Part shown: positions 9,389 through 18,710 of the stretch, one piece after another
How the letters are laid out: each line of letters opens with the position of its first letter
Numbering within the stretch: the first letter of the stretch is position 1
Assembly: GCA_002887195.1 (NCBI GenBank)
Contig: PJAB01000457.1
Location: forward strand, 1 to 26,345
DNA length: 26,345 nucleotides
Reading direction: 5' to 3'
DNA from: Chrysochromulina parva
Lineage: Eukaryota > Haptophyta > Prymnesiales > Chrysochromulinaceae
The notes under the pieces: model-generated
What the model was told of the DNA's origin: nothing
Seen by the model: the letters and a program-made list of their open reading frames with translations, nothing else
Database searches by the model: none
Made by a program: the position numbers and the translations under genes

Positions 9389-9701
9389 ACGCCGCCGCCG
9401 GGATGCGAGTGCAGCGCGAGAGGCGCCAATCCCCTCGCGTGTGCATGAGAGACAGAGACTTCTCGCACACAGCACAGTTTTAGCTCTTCCTTCTGCTCTT
9501 GCAAAGTTGCATGGCCTCTGCTGACACTACAACTGGTGTCTGTACTTGGATCGGAGGGTGCTCTCTGATATTTCATTCCCGCCTGTTCGTGATTACGCGG
9601 GTCCGCATTTAACTTGCCGTGAAAAAGACCATGAAAGACGAAGCGTGAAGACTCTTTAGAGAATCTCTCCTCGGCGACTCCGCAGTCGTGGACGCCCGCC
9701 C
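9389..9701 (+). other. Intergenic region
   Basis: 313 bp between UBA5 and the next plus-strand gene. I see only the probable UBA5 3' UTR and a moderately AT-rich upstream region at 9540-9660; no gene or repeat was found. Confidence 0.55.
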
Positions 9702-10220
9702 ATGCTCGCTGCTGCCATCGTCGGTTCTCTCGCCTCCATCGGCTCCACCCAGGACAGCTACGACTGCCCGACCTCGCCAGCGCTCTCGTACGCCTCATGC
9801 AAAGTGACAGCATCCGCGGACAAGGATTGCGATGCTGTTCGGTATGAGATGCTCGCGCGCGTCAACGGCCAGTACGCGACGTGGCACGATCCCCACAACA
9901 ACGGCACGTACACCTTGTTGAGCAACTCATCACCGTCCAAGCTGGAGCTCAAGCGGCTCACCGGCGACAAGAAGTACACGGACAAGATCAACTTTGTGTT
10001 CGAGCCAAATGCCGACTTCGGCTGCACCGTGCGTGGCTGCTCGCGCTCGCAGGTCTTCTCGATCGGCGACTTCTCGACCAACTACTGCAACATGTTCTCA
10101 CTCTACTGCTCGAGCAAGGATGGCTGCCAGCACGTCGAGAGCGACATCACGATGACGGAGATGGAGGTGAAGCCGTCGGCGGGTGCGACCACGTCGAAGC
10201 GCGACTGCCTCAAGGTCTGA
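9702..10220 (+). CDS. Cys-rich secreted protein, unknown function
   Basis: A 172-residue protein begins with a hydrophobic signal peptide (MLAAAIVGSLASIGSTQ) with likely cleavage near residue 16 or 17. The mature part has nine Cys (22, 33, 43, 108, 113, 129, 136, 142, 169); with an even number paired, one would be free or absent from a disulfide. It contains TWHDPHNNGTY, LTGDKKYTDKINFVF and SQVFSIGDFSTNYCN, which read like family-conserved segments of a small extracellular domain I have seen only as uncharacterised protist proteins. NGT and NSS are potential N-glycosylation sites. Function is unknown; an apoplastic or vesicle-lumen role is inference. Confidence 0.75.
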   Translation: MLAAAIVGSLASIGSTQDSYDCPTSPALSYASCKVTASADKDCDAVRYEMLARVNGQYATWHDPHNNGTYTLLSNSSPSKLELKRLTGDKKYTDKINFVFEPNADFGCTVRGCSRSQVFSIGDFSTNYCNMFSLYCSSKDGCQHVESDITMTEMEVKPSAGATTSKRDCLKV

Positions 10221-10452
10221 TTGGAGGTTTGCGTGCGCGCGGTCGCGTTGCACGGGTCCGTCCCTGGCAAGAAGCTCTCGCTGCCCGTGCGCAGAGAGCC
10301 GCGTAAGACTTAAAGAAGCATTTCCCACCTTATACAAGAAAAATTGACGAAATGAGTTGCAGACGTGTGTTTGTGAGAAACGCCCGGCGTGGGCGAGGCC
10401 AAAAGTGAAGAAGACACCGTCGTCCACTTGTGCTCGTCAGTGGTCGGCGCGG

Positions 10453-11574
10453 ATGATGGGCGTGGGAGGCCGGCCGGCCACCGCACCAGACGCGGCGTTT
10501 GCAGGAGTAGAACCGGGTACGGCCGAGCATGACGAATTGATGGAGCTGCAGCAGATGTTTAGCTCTCGAGGGCCGTATCCTCCGCCACGAGACTCAACAA
10601 TCCCGAAGACCACGCTCGCCAAGCTCAAGGTGGGCGAGGAGCTGCTGCTGCATGCGGATGAGGCGCGCCAGGAGCGCGAAGATCGGCGGCGCGTGCGTGA
10701 GGCGCAGATGGCCGAACGGCTAGCACGCGCGCAGATGCGCCGCGAGGAGGCGAAGCAGCGGCAGGATCGGTGCCGCGCCGCCCGTGAGAAGGAGCACCAG
10801 CGCAAGATGGAGATCGTGCGCAACGTGAAGGCGGACGAGGACGTGTGGGAGCGCGAGCGTCAGACCAACCAGGCGCAGCTCTACGAGAACGCGCGCCAGC
10901 GGGTAGAGGTCGCCGCAGGCCCCTACAAAAACTTGGACGCGCGGCTGGACGCGCAGGAGGAGGCGCAGGATAAGGCGGAGCGAGACGAGGCGACGCGCGA
11001 GAAGCAGCGGCTGACAACGGCGCTGGAGCAGATGCGCTCGCTGAACATGCAGGAGCGGCGCGCGGGCGCCGTCAGCTCACGCGAGCGCCGCTCGAAGGCG
11101 CTCGAGAAGGCCGCTAAGCAGCAAGCGCTCCTCAAGCGGCTCGCGGCTGATGAGAAGCGCGCCGAGTCGCGTGCGTGGCTGCTCGCGCGGCAGCACAACG
11201 AGTCACTGCTCTTGTCCAAGGCGCGCGACTTCAAGGAGGAAGTCGCCAAGTCGCGCCAGAACGCACGCGATGCGCAGGAGGCCCAGCTAGCTCGTAAGAA
11301 GATCGCTGCGATGAAGGAGCGCGCGAATGACGTGCTCGTCGAGCAAGAAAAGGCGCGCATCCTCGCGAACAACAAGGAGCTCGTGGCATACACGTACCGC
11401 TCCAAGTTCGCCTCGCAGCGCGAGGCCGAGGAGTGGGGTGCTTCGACGCTGCTGCAGTTCCGTTCCGACTTTTTCGGTGGGGCGATGGGTGCGAGCATGC
11501 TCACATCGTCGGGCATGCTCGAGTTTGCGCAGATGGAGCCTGGGATGGAGCCGCTCAGCCCACCACCGCAGTAG
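10453..11574 (+). CDS. Highly charged coiled-coil protein
   Basis: A protein of about 373 residues, nearly all charged helix: from about residue 60 to 330 it is rich in Glu, Arg, Lys, Ala and Gln with no Pro except one PYKN break, predicting long coiled coils as in cytoskeletal or axonemal scaffold proteins. The N-terminus has the Pro-rich GGRPATAPD and the C-terminus a small non-helical tail with GGAMGASM and a run of Pro. An in-frame ATG at 10357 would add 32 residues, but that segment looks like 5' UTR. A ciliary or basal-body role is a guess from composition only; no named family was recognised. Confidence 0.7.
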   Translation: MMGVGGRPATAPDAAFAGVEPGTAEHDELMELQQMFSSRGPYPPPRDSTIPKTTLAKLKVGEELLLHADEARQEREDRRRVREAQMAERLARAQMRREEAKQRQDRCRAAREKEHQRKMEIVRNVKADEDVWERERQTNQAQLYENARQRVEVAAGPYKNLDARLDAQEEAQDKAERDEATREKQRLTTALEQMRSLNMQERRAGAVSSRERRSKALEKAAKQQALLKRLAADEKRAESRAWLLARQHNESLLLSKARDFKEEVAKSRQNARDAQEAQLARKKIAAMKERANDVLVEQEKARILANNKELVAYTYRSKFASQREAEEWGASTLLQFRSDFFGGAMGASMLTSSGMLEFAQMEPGMEPLSPPPQ

Positions 11575-11611
11575 TGAGCTGCTGCGGCTGCAGCCGCCGT
11601 GCGCGCGGGCG

Positions 11612-11676
11612 CTCGAGTGCATGCAATCCTCCGGCTGATGCGGCCACGAGACCTCAGATGATTGCATGCACTCGAG
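11612..11676. repeat. Perfect 17-bp inverted repeat (hairpin)
   Basis: CTCGAGTGCATGCAATC at 11612-11628 is exactly reverse-complementary to 11660-11676, leaving a 31-nt loop. It starts 38 bp after the stop codon of the coiled-coil gene, so a transcript would carry a stable stem in its 3' UTR. Confidence 0.9.
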
Positions 11677-11742
11677 ATGCACTCGAGATGCACTCGAGAT
11701 GCACTCGAGATGCATCTCGAGACGGCCATGAGACCTCAGATG
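11642..11742 (+). repeat. 19-bp direct repeat flanking the tandem array
   Basis: GGCCACGAGACCTCAGATG at 11642-11660 recurs as GGCCATGAGACCTCAGATG at 11724-11742 with one mismatch, bracketing the 11-bp array. Confidence 0.88.
11666..11721 (+). repeat. 11-bp tandem repeat, ATGCACTCGAG, four copies plus a variant
   Basis: Copies are at 11666-11676, 11677-11687, 11688-11698 and 11699-11709, followed by ATGCATCTCGAG at 11710-11721. Each copy has an XhoI-type palindrome CTCGAG. The first copy is also the right arm of the hairpin. Confidence 0.92.
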
Positions 11743-12571
11743 CGTCAGGTGCATGCGCCGCCGCAGCCGCAGCCGTAGGGTTGCATGTACTCGCAGCGTG
11801 CCCGCAGCGGCGCTGTGGCACGCGGTGCGCGGAGCTCACTGCACCCTTCGCCACCGTCCGACCGACCACTTCAGAGCCGCCGCGGGCCTGAGCGCCTTCA
11901 GGCGACGCGGCGATTAGGGATTCGGCGGACGTTGGGGGTGGGGGTGGCGTGACGCTCGCTCGGCGCGGCCGCCGCACGCTTACCGAGGGAGGTCTCTGCA
12001 GCGCCTCTCTCTCCTTACCTCTTTGTGCCAGTGATGATGAGCATTATGTGCGAGGCTGTGTGGGCCGTGGGGGACGGCCGAGTGCGTGGACGCATGTGTG
12101 GGCTCGTGCTGTGTGGGCGCATGTGGCCATTCTCGATGCGTGGCGTGCGATGTCGTGCGCGACGGTTCCGACGTACGGATCGCGATGGTGAACCAGTGAG
12201 TTGTGTTTTGTGTGGCGTCGGTCCGCCCGTGAGATGCACGGGCTGTGGCAAGCTGGCGGATATGTTGCCATGTGTATAGCACACCAACTATAAGACGATC
12301 GTGAAACGCCAGTACAAAAACCGTCGTACGCGCGGCGGTCCGCCGCCCGCGAGTCCGCCGCGCCGCACGGGCTCGCGACTCGCGGGGTCCGCGGGGCCCG
12401 GTGTGACCGCCGTCGGTGCGGGACTGTCCCGGCCGAGCGGCGTGTCCGTTCCGTTCCCCTCCCTAGTGCGTAGAGCCCTGGACAGCGCACAGCCAACGCA
12501 CCGCTCTTGCGCGTCGCGGGTCGGCGGGACTGCGGGTGACTCCCTGCGAGAGCTCACCTACTCCTCAGACC

Positions 12572-14047
12572 TCAGAGCTCTGCACTCACCTCAGCACTCG
12601 CCATGACTGGCACACGTACGCTCAAGTTAGCGCGATTGACGTCGATCCCATAGCTGTAGTGATCCCGCGGCTTGCCGGCGGTGCCGCTGCTCGCCCCCTG
12701 GCTCATCGAGTCCGCTGGGTGCGTCCACGTCGCGCTGCGCTCGCGCGACTCATTCGAGCGATCATCGACGAAATAGTGCCGCCCATCGTCATCTGTGTAA
12801 ACCTTCCACCCTGGCGGGAGAGGCCGGCCCGCCACCTGGTACACGGGCTTGGACCACGAGGGTCTGCGCTCGCGCGTGTTCCAGTAGTATGTTTCGCCGT
12901 GCTCGTCCCTATGCTCCTCCCAATTCTTTGGCAACGGCTCTCCGCTCTGCTCAATGACGACGGTGCCGATCCGTTTTGGTAGGAACTTGCTGATGCGCTG
13001 CGCCCCGAAGCCGTTGCGCAGCGAGTCGCGCCAGCTCGAGACGCGCTGCTGGTGTGCCTCATGCTTGTACTTGTCGCGGACGCGGCGGCGCGTCGCGCCG
13101 GGTCGCTGGCGGCGGCGGCAGTAGCAGAAGCCGCCAACGACGCACGCGAGCAGCAGGAGGATGAGGACTGTCTCGGGCACAAAAGCGGGGACGCCGATGT
13201 CGCGCAAGGTCTGCGCGAATCCCGAGTCGTTCGAGATCAGGTACTGTGTCGGGCGCGGCGGCGGCGGCGAGGGCGGCGACGAGGGCGGCGTATCGGGGGG
13301 GGGCAGGGGCGGCAGCGCCGGCGGCGGCGGCTGCAACGGTGGTGGTGGCGGTGAGGGCGGCGGAGGAGAGGGAGGAGGCGGCGATGGCCGAGGAGAGGGT
13401 GTTGGCGGCGATGGCGGCGGCGGAGAGGGTGGTGGCGGCGAGGGCGGCGGCGAGGGAGGTGGCGTTGACGGCGGTGGCGGTGAAGGCGGTGGAGGTGATG
13501 GTGGAGGCGGCAAAGGCGGAGGAGAAGGCGGCGGAGGAGAGGGCGGTGGTGGTGAGGGCGGCGGCGGCGAGGGCGGCGGCGAGGGTGGTGGCATTGACGG
13601 CGGCGGAGGCGAAGGCGGTGGAGGTGAGGGTGGAGGCGGCAAAGGCGGAGGAGAAGGCGGCGGAGGAGAGGGCGGCGGTGGCGATGGTGGCCGCAGTGGC
13701 TGCGGCGAGGGCGGCGGTGGCGATGGCGGCGGTGGCGAGGGCGGGGGCGGTAGCGGAGGCGAAGAGGGCGGCGGAGGCGGCGAGAATGGCGGATACGGTG
13801 GCGGAGGTGGATTGCATCTCGGGCAGCAGCCTGACCTGTTGGGATTGACAAAGATAGCCGTCGCTGCGAAACATGTGACGTTCAATAAGTTCATAAACGT
13901 CGTGCACGTGAAGCCACTGATGCATGGGCAAGCACAGGGACTGACGCCCGTGATGCAAGTTAGGTCATTGCTGCTGGCGCAACTTTGACCATAGGCGCCG
14001 CCGAGGAAGAGGAACCTGGCGAAAGTGCTGGCTCCGCGCGACGGCAT
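12572..14047 (-). CDS. Single-pass membrane protein: Cys-rich head, SPPP-rich stalk, two cytosolic WW domains
   Basis: A 491-residue protein. Residues 1-22 include a weak hydrophobic leader (FARFLFLGGAYG). Residues 23-78 have ten Cys. Residues 80 to about 265 are an almost pure (Ser-Pro-Pro-Pro)n stalk like those of algal wall hydroxyproline-rich glycoproteins. Residues 290-310 form one transmembrane helix (ETVLILLLLACVVGGF), followed by a basic stop-transfer stretch CRRRQRPGATRRRVR, giving an outside-N, inside-C topology. Two WW domains follow: Trp376 and Trp398 with YYWN between, and Trp414 and Trp441 with a longer loop. WW domains bind Pro-rich ligands inside the cell. A wall-sensing or wall-to-cytoskeleton linker role is inference. 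The weak leader suggests the start or a first exon could lie upstream. Confidence 0.85.
   Translation of the reverse strand: MPSRGASTFARFLFLGGAYGQSCASSNDLTCITGVSPCACPCISGFTCTTFMNLLNVTCFAATAIFVNPNRSGCCPRCNPPPPPYPPFSPPPPPSSPPLPPPPSPPPPSPPPPSPQPLRPPSPPPPSPPPPSPPPLPPPPSPPPPSPPPPSMPPPSPPPSPPPPSPPPPSPPPPSPPPLPPPPSPPPPSPPPPSTPPPSPPPSPPPPSPPPPSPPTPSPRPSPPPPSPPPPSPPPPPLQPPPPALPPLPPPDTPPSSPPSPPPPRPTQYLISNDSGFAQTLRDIGVPAFVPETVLILLLLACVVGGFCYCRRRQRPGATRRRVRDKYKHEAHQQRVSSWRDSLRNGFGAQRISKFLPKRIGTVVIEQSGEPLPKNWEEHRDEHGETYYWNTRERRPSWSKPVYQVAGRPLPPGWKVYTDDDGRHYFVDDRSNESRERSATWTHPADSMSQGASSGTAGKPRDHYSYGIDVNRANLSVRVPVMASAEVSAEL
13240..13815 (-). repeat. Low-complexity tract encoding (SPPP)n
   Basis: About 575 bp of degenerate GGC/GGT/GAG triplets (plus strand) encode the Ser-Pro stalk on the minus strand. 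Larger repeat units of about 117 bp recur (compare 13449-13540 with 13566-13657), so the array has grown by block duplication. The reverse frames give Gly/Glu or Ala-rich artefacts. Confidence 0.85.
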
Positions 14048-14429
14048 TCCAGCCAGCCAGCAGCGACCCGAAGTAAATGTGCAGCCACCAAAAAGTTGAG
14101 GAACTTTGCATGTTGTGGGGTCGCACTGCGGCTATACGAGGCGTTCAACCTGCTCGCAAGCGGCGGCCGGTGGTATTCCCGCATGAAACGCCTTGCGTTC
14201 ACCACGAACACTCACGACGCGCGCGCGCTATAAGGGTCACCCCGAATTGCCTTTTCGGTACAACTCTCGCGGCGCGCCTCTCGCGGCCAACCAGCACGCA
14301 CTTCACTTTGGCCCGCGTATGCTGATGAGCTTGTTCGCTCCAAGCTCAGAGGACCAACATCATCATTGCGCTGCACGTGGCAGTGCGTCACCGCGAGACC
14401 AAGGTTACAGTCATCTCACCTCTCCCAGG
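14048..14429. other. Divergent intergenic region
   Basis: This is 382 bp between the WW-receptor start (minus) and the assigned channel start (plus). The plus-strand frame stays open from 14193, so the channel coding region may start further left; TCTCCCAG just before 14430 could also be a splice acceptor. It should contain both promoters. Confidence 0.4.
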
Positions 14430-17400
14430 ATGGAATCGCTATCCAAGCAGCTCGTGGCCCGCCTCGATGAGGTCGTCAAAACGCAGACTGAGCAGACAAA
14501 GCTCATACGTGCACTCGACCAGCGCCACGTGCATATTGCAAATACGAACGGTGGTTCGTCATTGGCCGACCCGAGACCGCCATTTTCGGGATTCACGACC
14601 GACACGCCGCCCAATAGTCAGCGCTCGACCGCATTTGACGTCAACGAGGCGAGCAGCGTGTTCAAGCCAGCGACGCATCCAGCGCTGCGGACAAAGGCGT
14701 TTCGAAGGGCGAGCTGGGCGTGGGATCCTCAGTTCCAGGAGGATCTCAATCACAGCTTCAAGGTGGGCAAACCTCTGCGCTCTGCTGGCTCTCAGTGCAC
14801 AACACATGCATGTGTGCTGGACGTGCTCCAATCTGACACACGCCTACGCCGCCATTCGTGCACCCGTTCGCCTTCCAGGAGCTTCGAATGAAAAGCCCGC
14901 AGGCTTCTCGGCCACAAGCTGAATTGGGTTCTGATTCTATCTGGCGCAAGGCCGTTGTCCCGGCGTCTATCGCAGAAGAAGACCAAGTAACAAGCGAGCG
15001 CCAGTCGCGGTCCTCGTTGAGTGCTTCGCAACTACTGAGGAACAGATGGGCCGAGGTGAAGAGGACCCACAAGGCAGTCAACAAAGCTGTTCGGTAAATT
15101 CGATCCCCTAAGAAAGATTGAGCTCCTGCGCATGCAAGGCCACCATGCTTCAGCACCGTCATGCTTCGTGTCTTGTCATCCGAATGTGGCACGCACCAGG
15201 ATAGAGTCAGACCCGCGCCTGCATGTGCCGACTCTCTCTGAACTGCGCAGGCTTTTCATCGACCACGATGGCGACTACCTGCGTGGCGTGACGAGGTCGC
15301 CTGCGGTTCACGCACGCAACGTACTGCGCTCATCATGGCACTTCCGTCAGCGTCAAGCTGGCCGTCTCAAGGAGCAGGACCATCGCCACGGCCTAAACTC
15401 GACCACGTGCTCGATGCTGTGCGCGTCTCATCTCTTATTCTGGCTGCCTGTCGTGCCACCGTCGGCAACCGTCGTCACACTATGGGATGGCGTGCTGCGC
15501 GCCGCTCTCTTGTACATTGCCGTCTTCTCGCCCCTGCAGGCTGCCTTTCCCCTCGCCTTTCACTCGCCCCCCTGGCATGCTACAAACCTGGCGTGTGAGC
15601 TCCTCTTCCTTCTCAATCCTCTACTCTGCTTCCGCCGCGGCTTCATGCACGACGGCATGTTCATCAGCGACCCCATCTTCGTCGCCGCTCACTACCTTCA
15701 AGGCGACTTCGTGACGGACGTCATAGCCGCTTTTCCGTACGCCTGGCTTCTTGGCGTGCGGTTGCAGCCTGAAAATGATCAGAACCCGCGCACTGCTCCA
15801 GAGCGGCTGCTTCCTTTCTTGCGTGTGCTGCGAATCATCATCCCCCTCATTCGCTATCTCAGCACAGCAGACCATAACGAGGGAAGCACAGCCCATGGGC
15901 GGCTGAACCCGGGTGTGACCCGTGTGCTCCGTGCCTTTCTGACCTTTCTCTTCACTTGCCACTGCTTCGCCTGTTTGTGGTGGTGCATCGGTGAGCTCGA
16001 GCAAGATGGCCTCCTGAGCTCCACGAGCAACTCGACCAGCCGTACAGACCCCACGTCCGAAGATCGATGGGGCCCGAGCCCCTGGCTACGTGGGACGCAG
16101 CCAGTTGCAAATCAGTACGCTCATGCTTTTCTATGGGGCGCTAGCATGATGACGGGCTACATTACTGCCAATGTCGAGCCGCAAGCGCTACCCGAGGTCG
16201 TGGTGACAGTCCTCGTTCTCTTCTTCGGTGTGATCTTCAACACGGCGATCATATCTACCACCACATCAGCGCTCCAGTCTATCTCGTTCAAGTCTTCGAA
16301 GGTCGTGCACAAGATGCAAAACATCCACCAATATATGCGGCACAAGCGCGTACCACTCGCGCTCGCCAGTCAGATCAGCAGCTTCTACGAGTACCAGCTC
16401 TCGCCGTACCGCTCTGGAGAGGGCCAGCAGGAGCTGAGTGACCTGCCCCCGCGGCTCGCCATGGAACTCATATTGCATACGCATAGGCAACTCTTTTGCG
16501 ACTGTCCCATCTTTCGCCTGGTGCCCCCGCCTACGGCACTGTCGCTCGTAGAGCACTTTACGCCAGTCGTCTTCGTGCCTGGCGAGATCGTCATCAGCGA
16601 AGGCAAGACGAATTCTTCGCTCTACGTCATCAACCGCGGGCTGGTCAAGGTGTGGCGCCGTGATCTAGGCTCTCCTGGTGGGCAACTGCTGCTCACCACC
16701 CTCACAGACAGCGATTTCTTTGGCGAGCAGACGCTGCTCAAGACGATAACCTCCAAAACGGGAGATGCTGAGGTCGAGTGCAAGGCGAATGCAACGTGCC
16801 AATGCAGCTCGTATTGCGATATGTTCCGCCTCACCTCGGACGACTTCATGGGCGTTCTCGAGGAAGCTCGGAACCGTCACTCTAGTTGGGAAGGCAAGGA
16901 CGTGGCAGGGATTCTCAACGATGCAGCTGACGAGCGCAACATGCGCTCAGAATGCACGCGCCGGCGCAAGCATTCGCTCATGTGGGCGGCCGCTGGCCAG
17001 AAGATGATCGATCAGAACCGAAAGGCTAAGGCACGCCTTAAGATGACCAAGATGTCCACTGTCAGTCGGCTAGCATGCGGCGCGCAGAGCTCGTTTCGAT
17101 CCTCTTCAAGTCGCAGCAGGCCGCCGCCCGCTTCGGAGATACCACCTTCCAACACGGCTTCCGCATCTCGCTCGTTCTCTCCAAAGGCCGTGTCACGCAG
17201 GGAGTACTCGAGACGGATGGTGCAGCAACAGCAGCAGCAGCAACGCGCGACAGTCGACGAGAATGGCCCGCACCAAGAGTCGGCTAAGGTCACTCCCGTT
17301 TTCTCTTCTCCTCTCCAATTCGTCGTCGACGGAGCACTTGCGCTGCTGAACAAGGCTGGTGCAAGAAAGAGCTCAGGAGGTCGTCGGCCCCCATCTCCAG

Positions 17401-17432
17401 ATCTAGATGAGGAGCCTAACCTGAATGCGTGA
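14430..17432 (+). CDS. Cyclic-nucleotide-gated / HCN-family cation channel, at least three exons
   Basis: Proposed exons are 14430-14762, 14879-15093 and from 15251 (or 15200) to 17432; the first junction keeps frame in phase 0, the second in phase 2. The N-terminus has a short coiled coil (MESLSKQLVARLDEVV). The last exon holds S1 (WDGVLRAALLYIAVFSP), S2-S3, an S4 with few charges (LPFLRVLRIIIPLIRYL), S5, a pore, S6 and a C-linker (HKMQNIHQYMRHKRVP), then a cyclic-nucleotide-binding fold (FVPGEIVISEGKTNSSLYVINRGLVKV and FFGEQTLL). The filter reads MTGYITANVEP (16152-16163 encode TGYI) rather than GYG. The binding loop has an insertion and lacks the usual phosphate-clamping Arg. The tail is Ser-rich with a poly-Gln run. 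Family call strong, start and first junctions tentative. Confidence 0.85.
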
Positions 17433-17573
17433 ATGCGTGAGTGAGTTAGTGATCGATCTTGGTATGTGGTTATCTGTACCTGCGATGGGGTTTGGCGGTT
17501 AGTGTTTAGTTCGTTTATGTGAAGGATTGCATGCAAAACCCTGCAGAAGTCCGCAAGCACACCCAGGTGCGAC

Positions 17574-18587
17574 ATGGTGTGCGCAGTGCCAGAAAAAGCA
17601 GTGCTCCACCCGGAGTCGTGTCCCTGCAGCGAGCGCCTGGGTACGCTCGCAAGGCATGGCATAGGCGTTCGTCGGCTATGCCAGCCGTCGGTGCTCTGCA
17701 CGTCGGTAAACACGAGCAGCCAGCACAAGCTTGCAAAGGCAAACTCGTGGAACAGATCGACGGCGGCGTTTGTCACGGTGCTCCACGTGGACGATCGCCA
17801 TGTACGGCCGCAGTGGGCAAAGCTAGCCGCGGTTCAGTGGCGCGCTCAAGCAAGGCGGGTGGTCGAGTTGGCTGCCAATCTACGGGCCGTCAGTTCTTCG
17901 ATGCCTCTCCACTGCTTGCTGTCGGGCAGAAACCAGAGCGCTGTCAACAGCACGCTCATGCGGCTTCAGCGCAACCTGCGGCTGCACGCGAGCTGGAACG
18001 AGCCGACTGTGCCCGCCTGGGCCAGTGTGATGCATCAGGCGAGCTTTGCCAAGCTCTCCATCATCAACGCGAGCTACCATCTCGGCATGCGGCTCATCTA
18101 CCTTGACACAGACATGCTCGTGTTACGCAACCTCGACCACCTGGGGAGCTCGCTCCCACCGCACGCACTGGCTTTCACATTCCGAGCCGACCACGAGCTC
18201 GTCAACTCGGGCCTGATGAGCGTCCACATTGGCTCACGACGGCGCCTCGAGGCAGCGTGGAGCCTCATTCGTAGTGCGCTGTCGCGCCGTCCTTGGCAAG
18301 CCTGCTCGGGGGATGGGAGCGACCAGCAAGTGTGGATTCACTTCCTCGGCCGCACTACGGAGCACCTGCTCGAGCTCCCTATGTCCTACAATCTCTACCC
18401 ATCCCAGGTTGAGCAGCTTCGGGACACGCGCTGGTGTGTGAGGGCTCATGTGATCCACAAGACGAGCAAGCTCAAGGGCAAGCTGGGGCGTGGGGGAGCG
18501 GGATCGTGCTTGGAGTTCGTGCAGACATGGGAGCGCAAGGCGAGGCGCCAGGGTTGTGCAGGTTCTTGTGTTGGTCGGACATCCTAA
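17574..18587 (+). CDS. GT8-like glycosyltransferase
   Basis: A 337-residue frame. The core is SFAKLSIINA then RLIYLDTDMLVLRNLDHL, with the metal-binding DTD at 178-180, then NSGLMSVHIG (211-220) and GDGSDQQVWIHF, then a His near the end in HVIHKTSKLKGK. This order of DxD, NSG and a C-terminal HxxxxxKP-like block follows glycogenin/GT8 enzymes, which transfer sugars from nucleotide sugars with Mn. The acceptor is unknown; polysaccharide or glycoprotein synthesis is inference. No clear signal anchor is visible in the first 60 residues, so either the enzyme is cytosolic or a first exon is missing. The ATG is uncertain. Confidence 0.75.
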   Translation: MVCAVPEKAVLHPESCPCSERLGTLARHGIGVRRLCQPSVLCTSVNTSSQHKLAKANSWNRSTAAFVTVLHVDDRHVRPQWAKLAAVQWRAQARRVVELAANLRAVSSSMPLHCLLSGRNQSAVNSTLMRLQRNLRLHASWNEPTVPAWASVMHQASFAKLSIINASYHLGMRLIYLDTDMLVLRNLDHLGSSLPPHALAFTFRADHELVNSGLMSVHIGSRRRLEAAWSLIRSALSRRPWQACSGDGSDQQVWIHFLGRTTEHLLELPMSYNLYPSQVEQLRDTRWCVRAHVIHKTSKLKGKLGRGGAGSCLEFVQTWERKARRQGCAGSCVGRTS

Positions 18588-18710
18588 ACGCGCGCGTAAT
18601 GAGATCATGCATGGAAAGTTCTCGGAGAGTCCCTTGGGGAATTCTGGCAATTCTCACGACGCCGTCCGCCCTGGCCCGCCGCGCGAGCGCGCAGTCAATA
18701 GAGCGCGACA

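Larger units (their letters stand above)
11575..12571. other. Intergenic region with hairpin and tandem repeats
   Basis: 997 bp lie between two converging genes. The first 200 bp hold a hairpin and 11-bp repeats (listed separately). Positions 12030-12160 are GTG-rich and 12318-12420 are CG-rich with short palindromes. A frame at 12025-12279 has a C-x2-C-x8-C-x2-C pattern but no other support. Confidence 0.6.

Noticed and set aside
12025..12279. Plus-strand 84-codon frame with C-x2-C-x8-C-x2-C
   Set aside because: It lies in GTG-rich intergenic DNA that yields Cys, Val and Gly by composition; no other zinc-finger residues or coding signal support it.
13161..13988. Long plus-strand frame encoding a Gly/Glu-rich protein
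   Set aside because: It is the antisense of the (SPPP)n stalk; the minus strand has a coherent leader, membrane helix and WW domains.
17012..17776. 254-codon minus-strand frame overlapping the channel and glycosyltransferase genes
   Set aside because: Antisense to the well-supported channel C-terminus; no recognisable domain.
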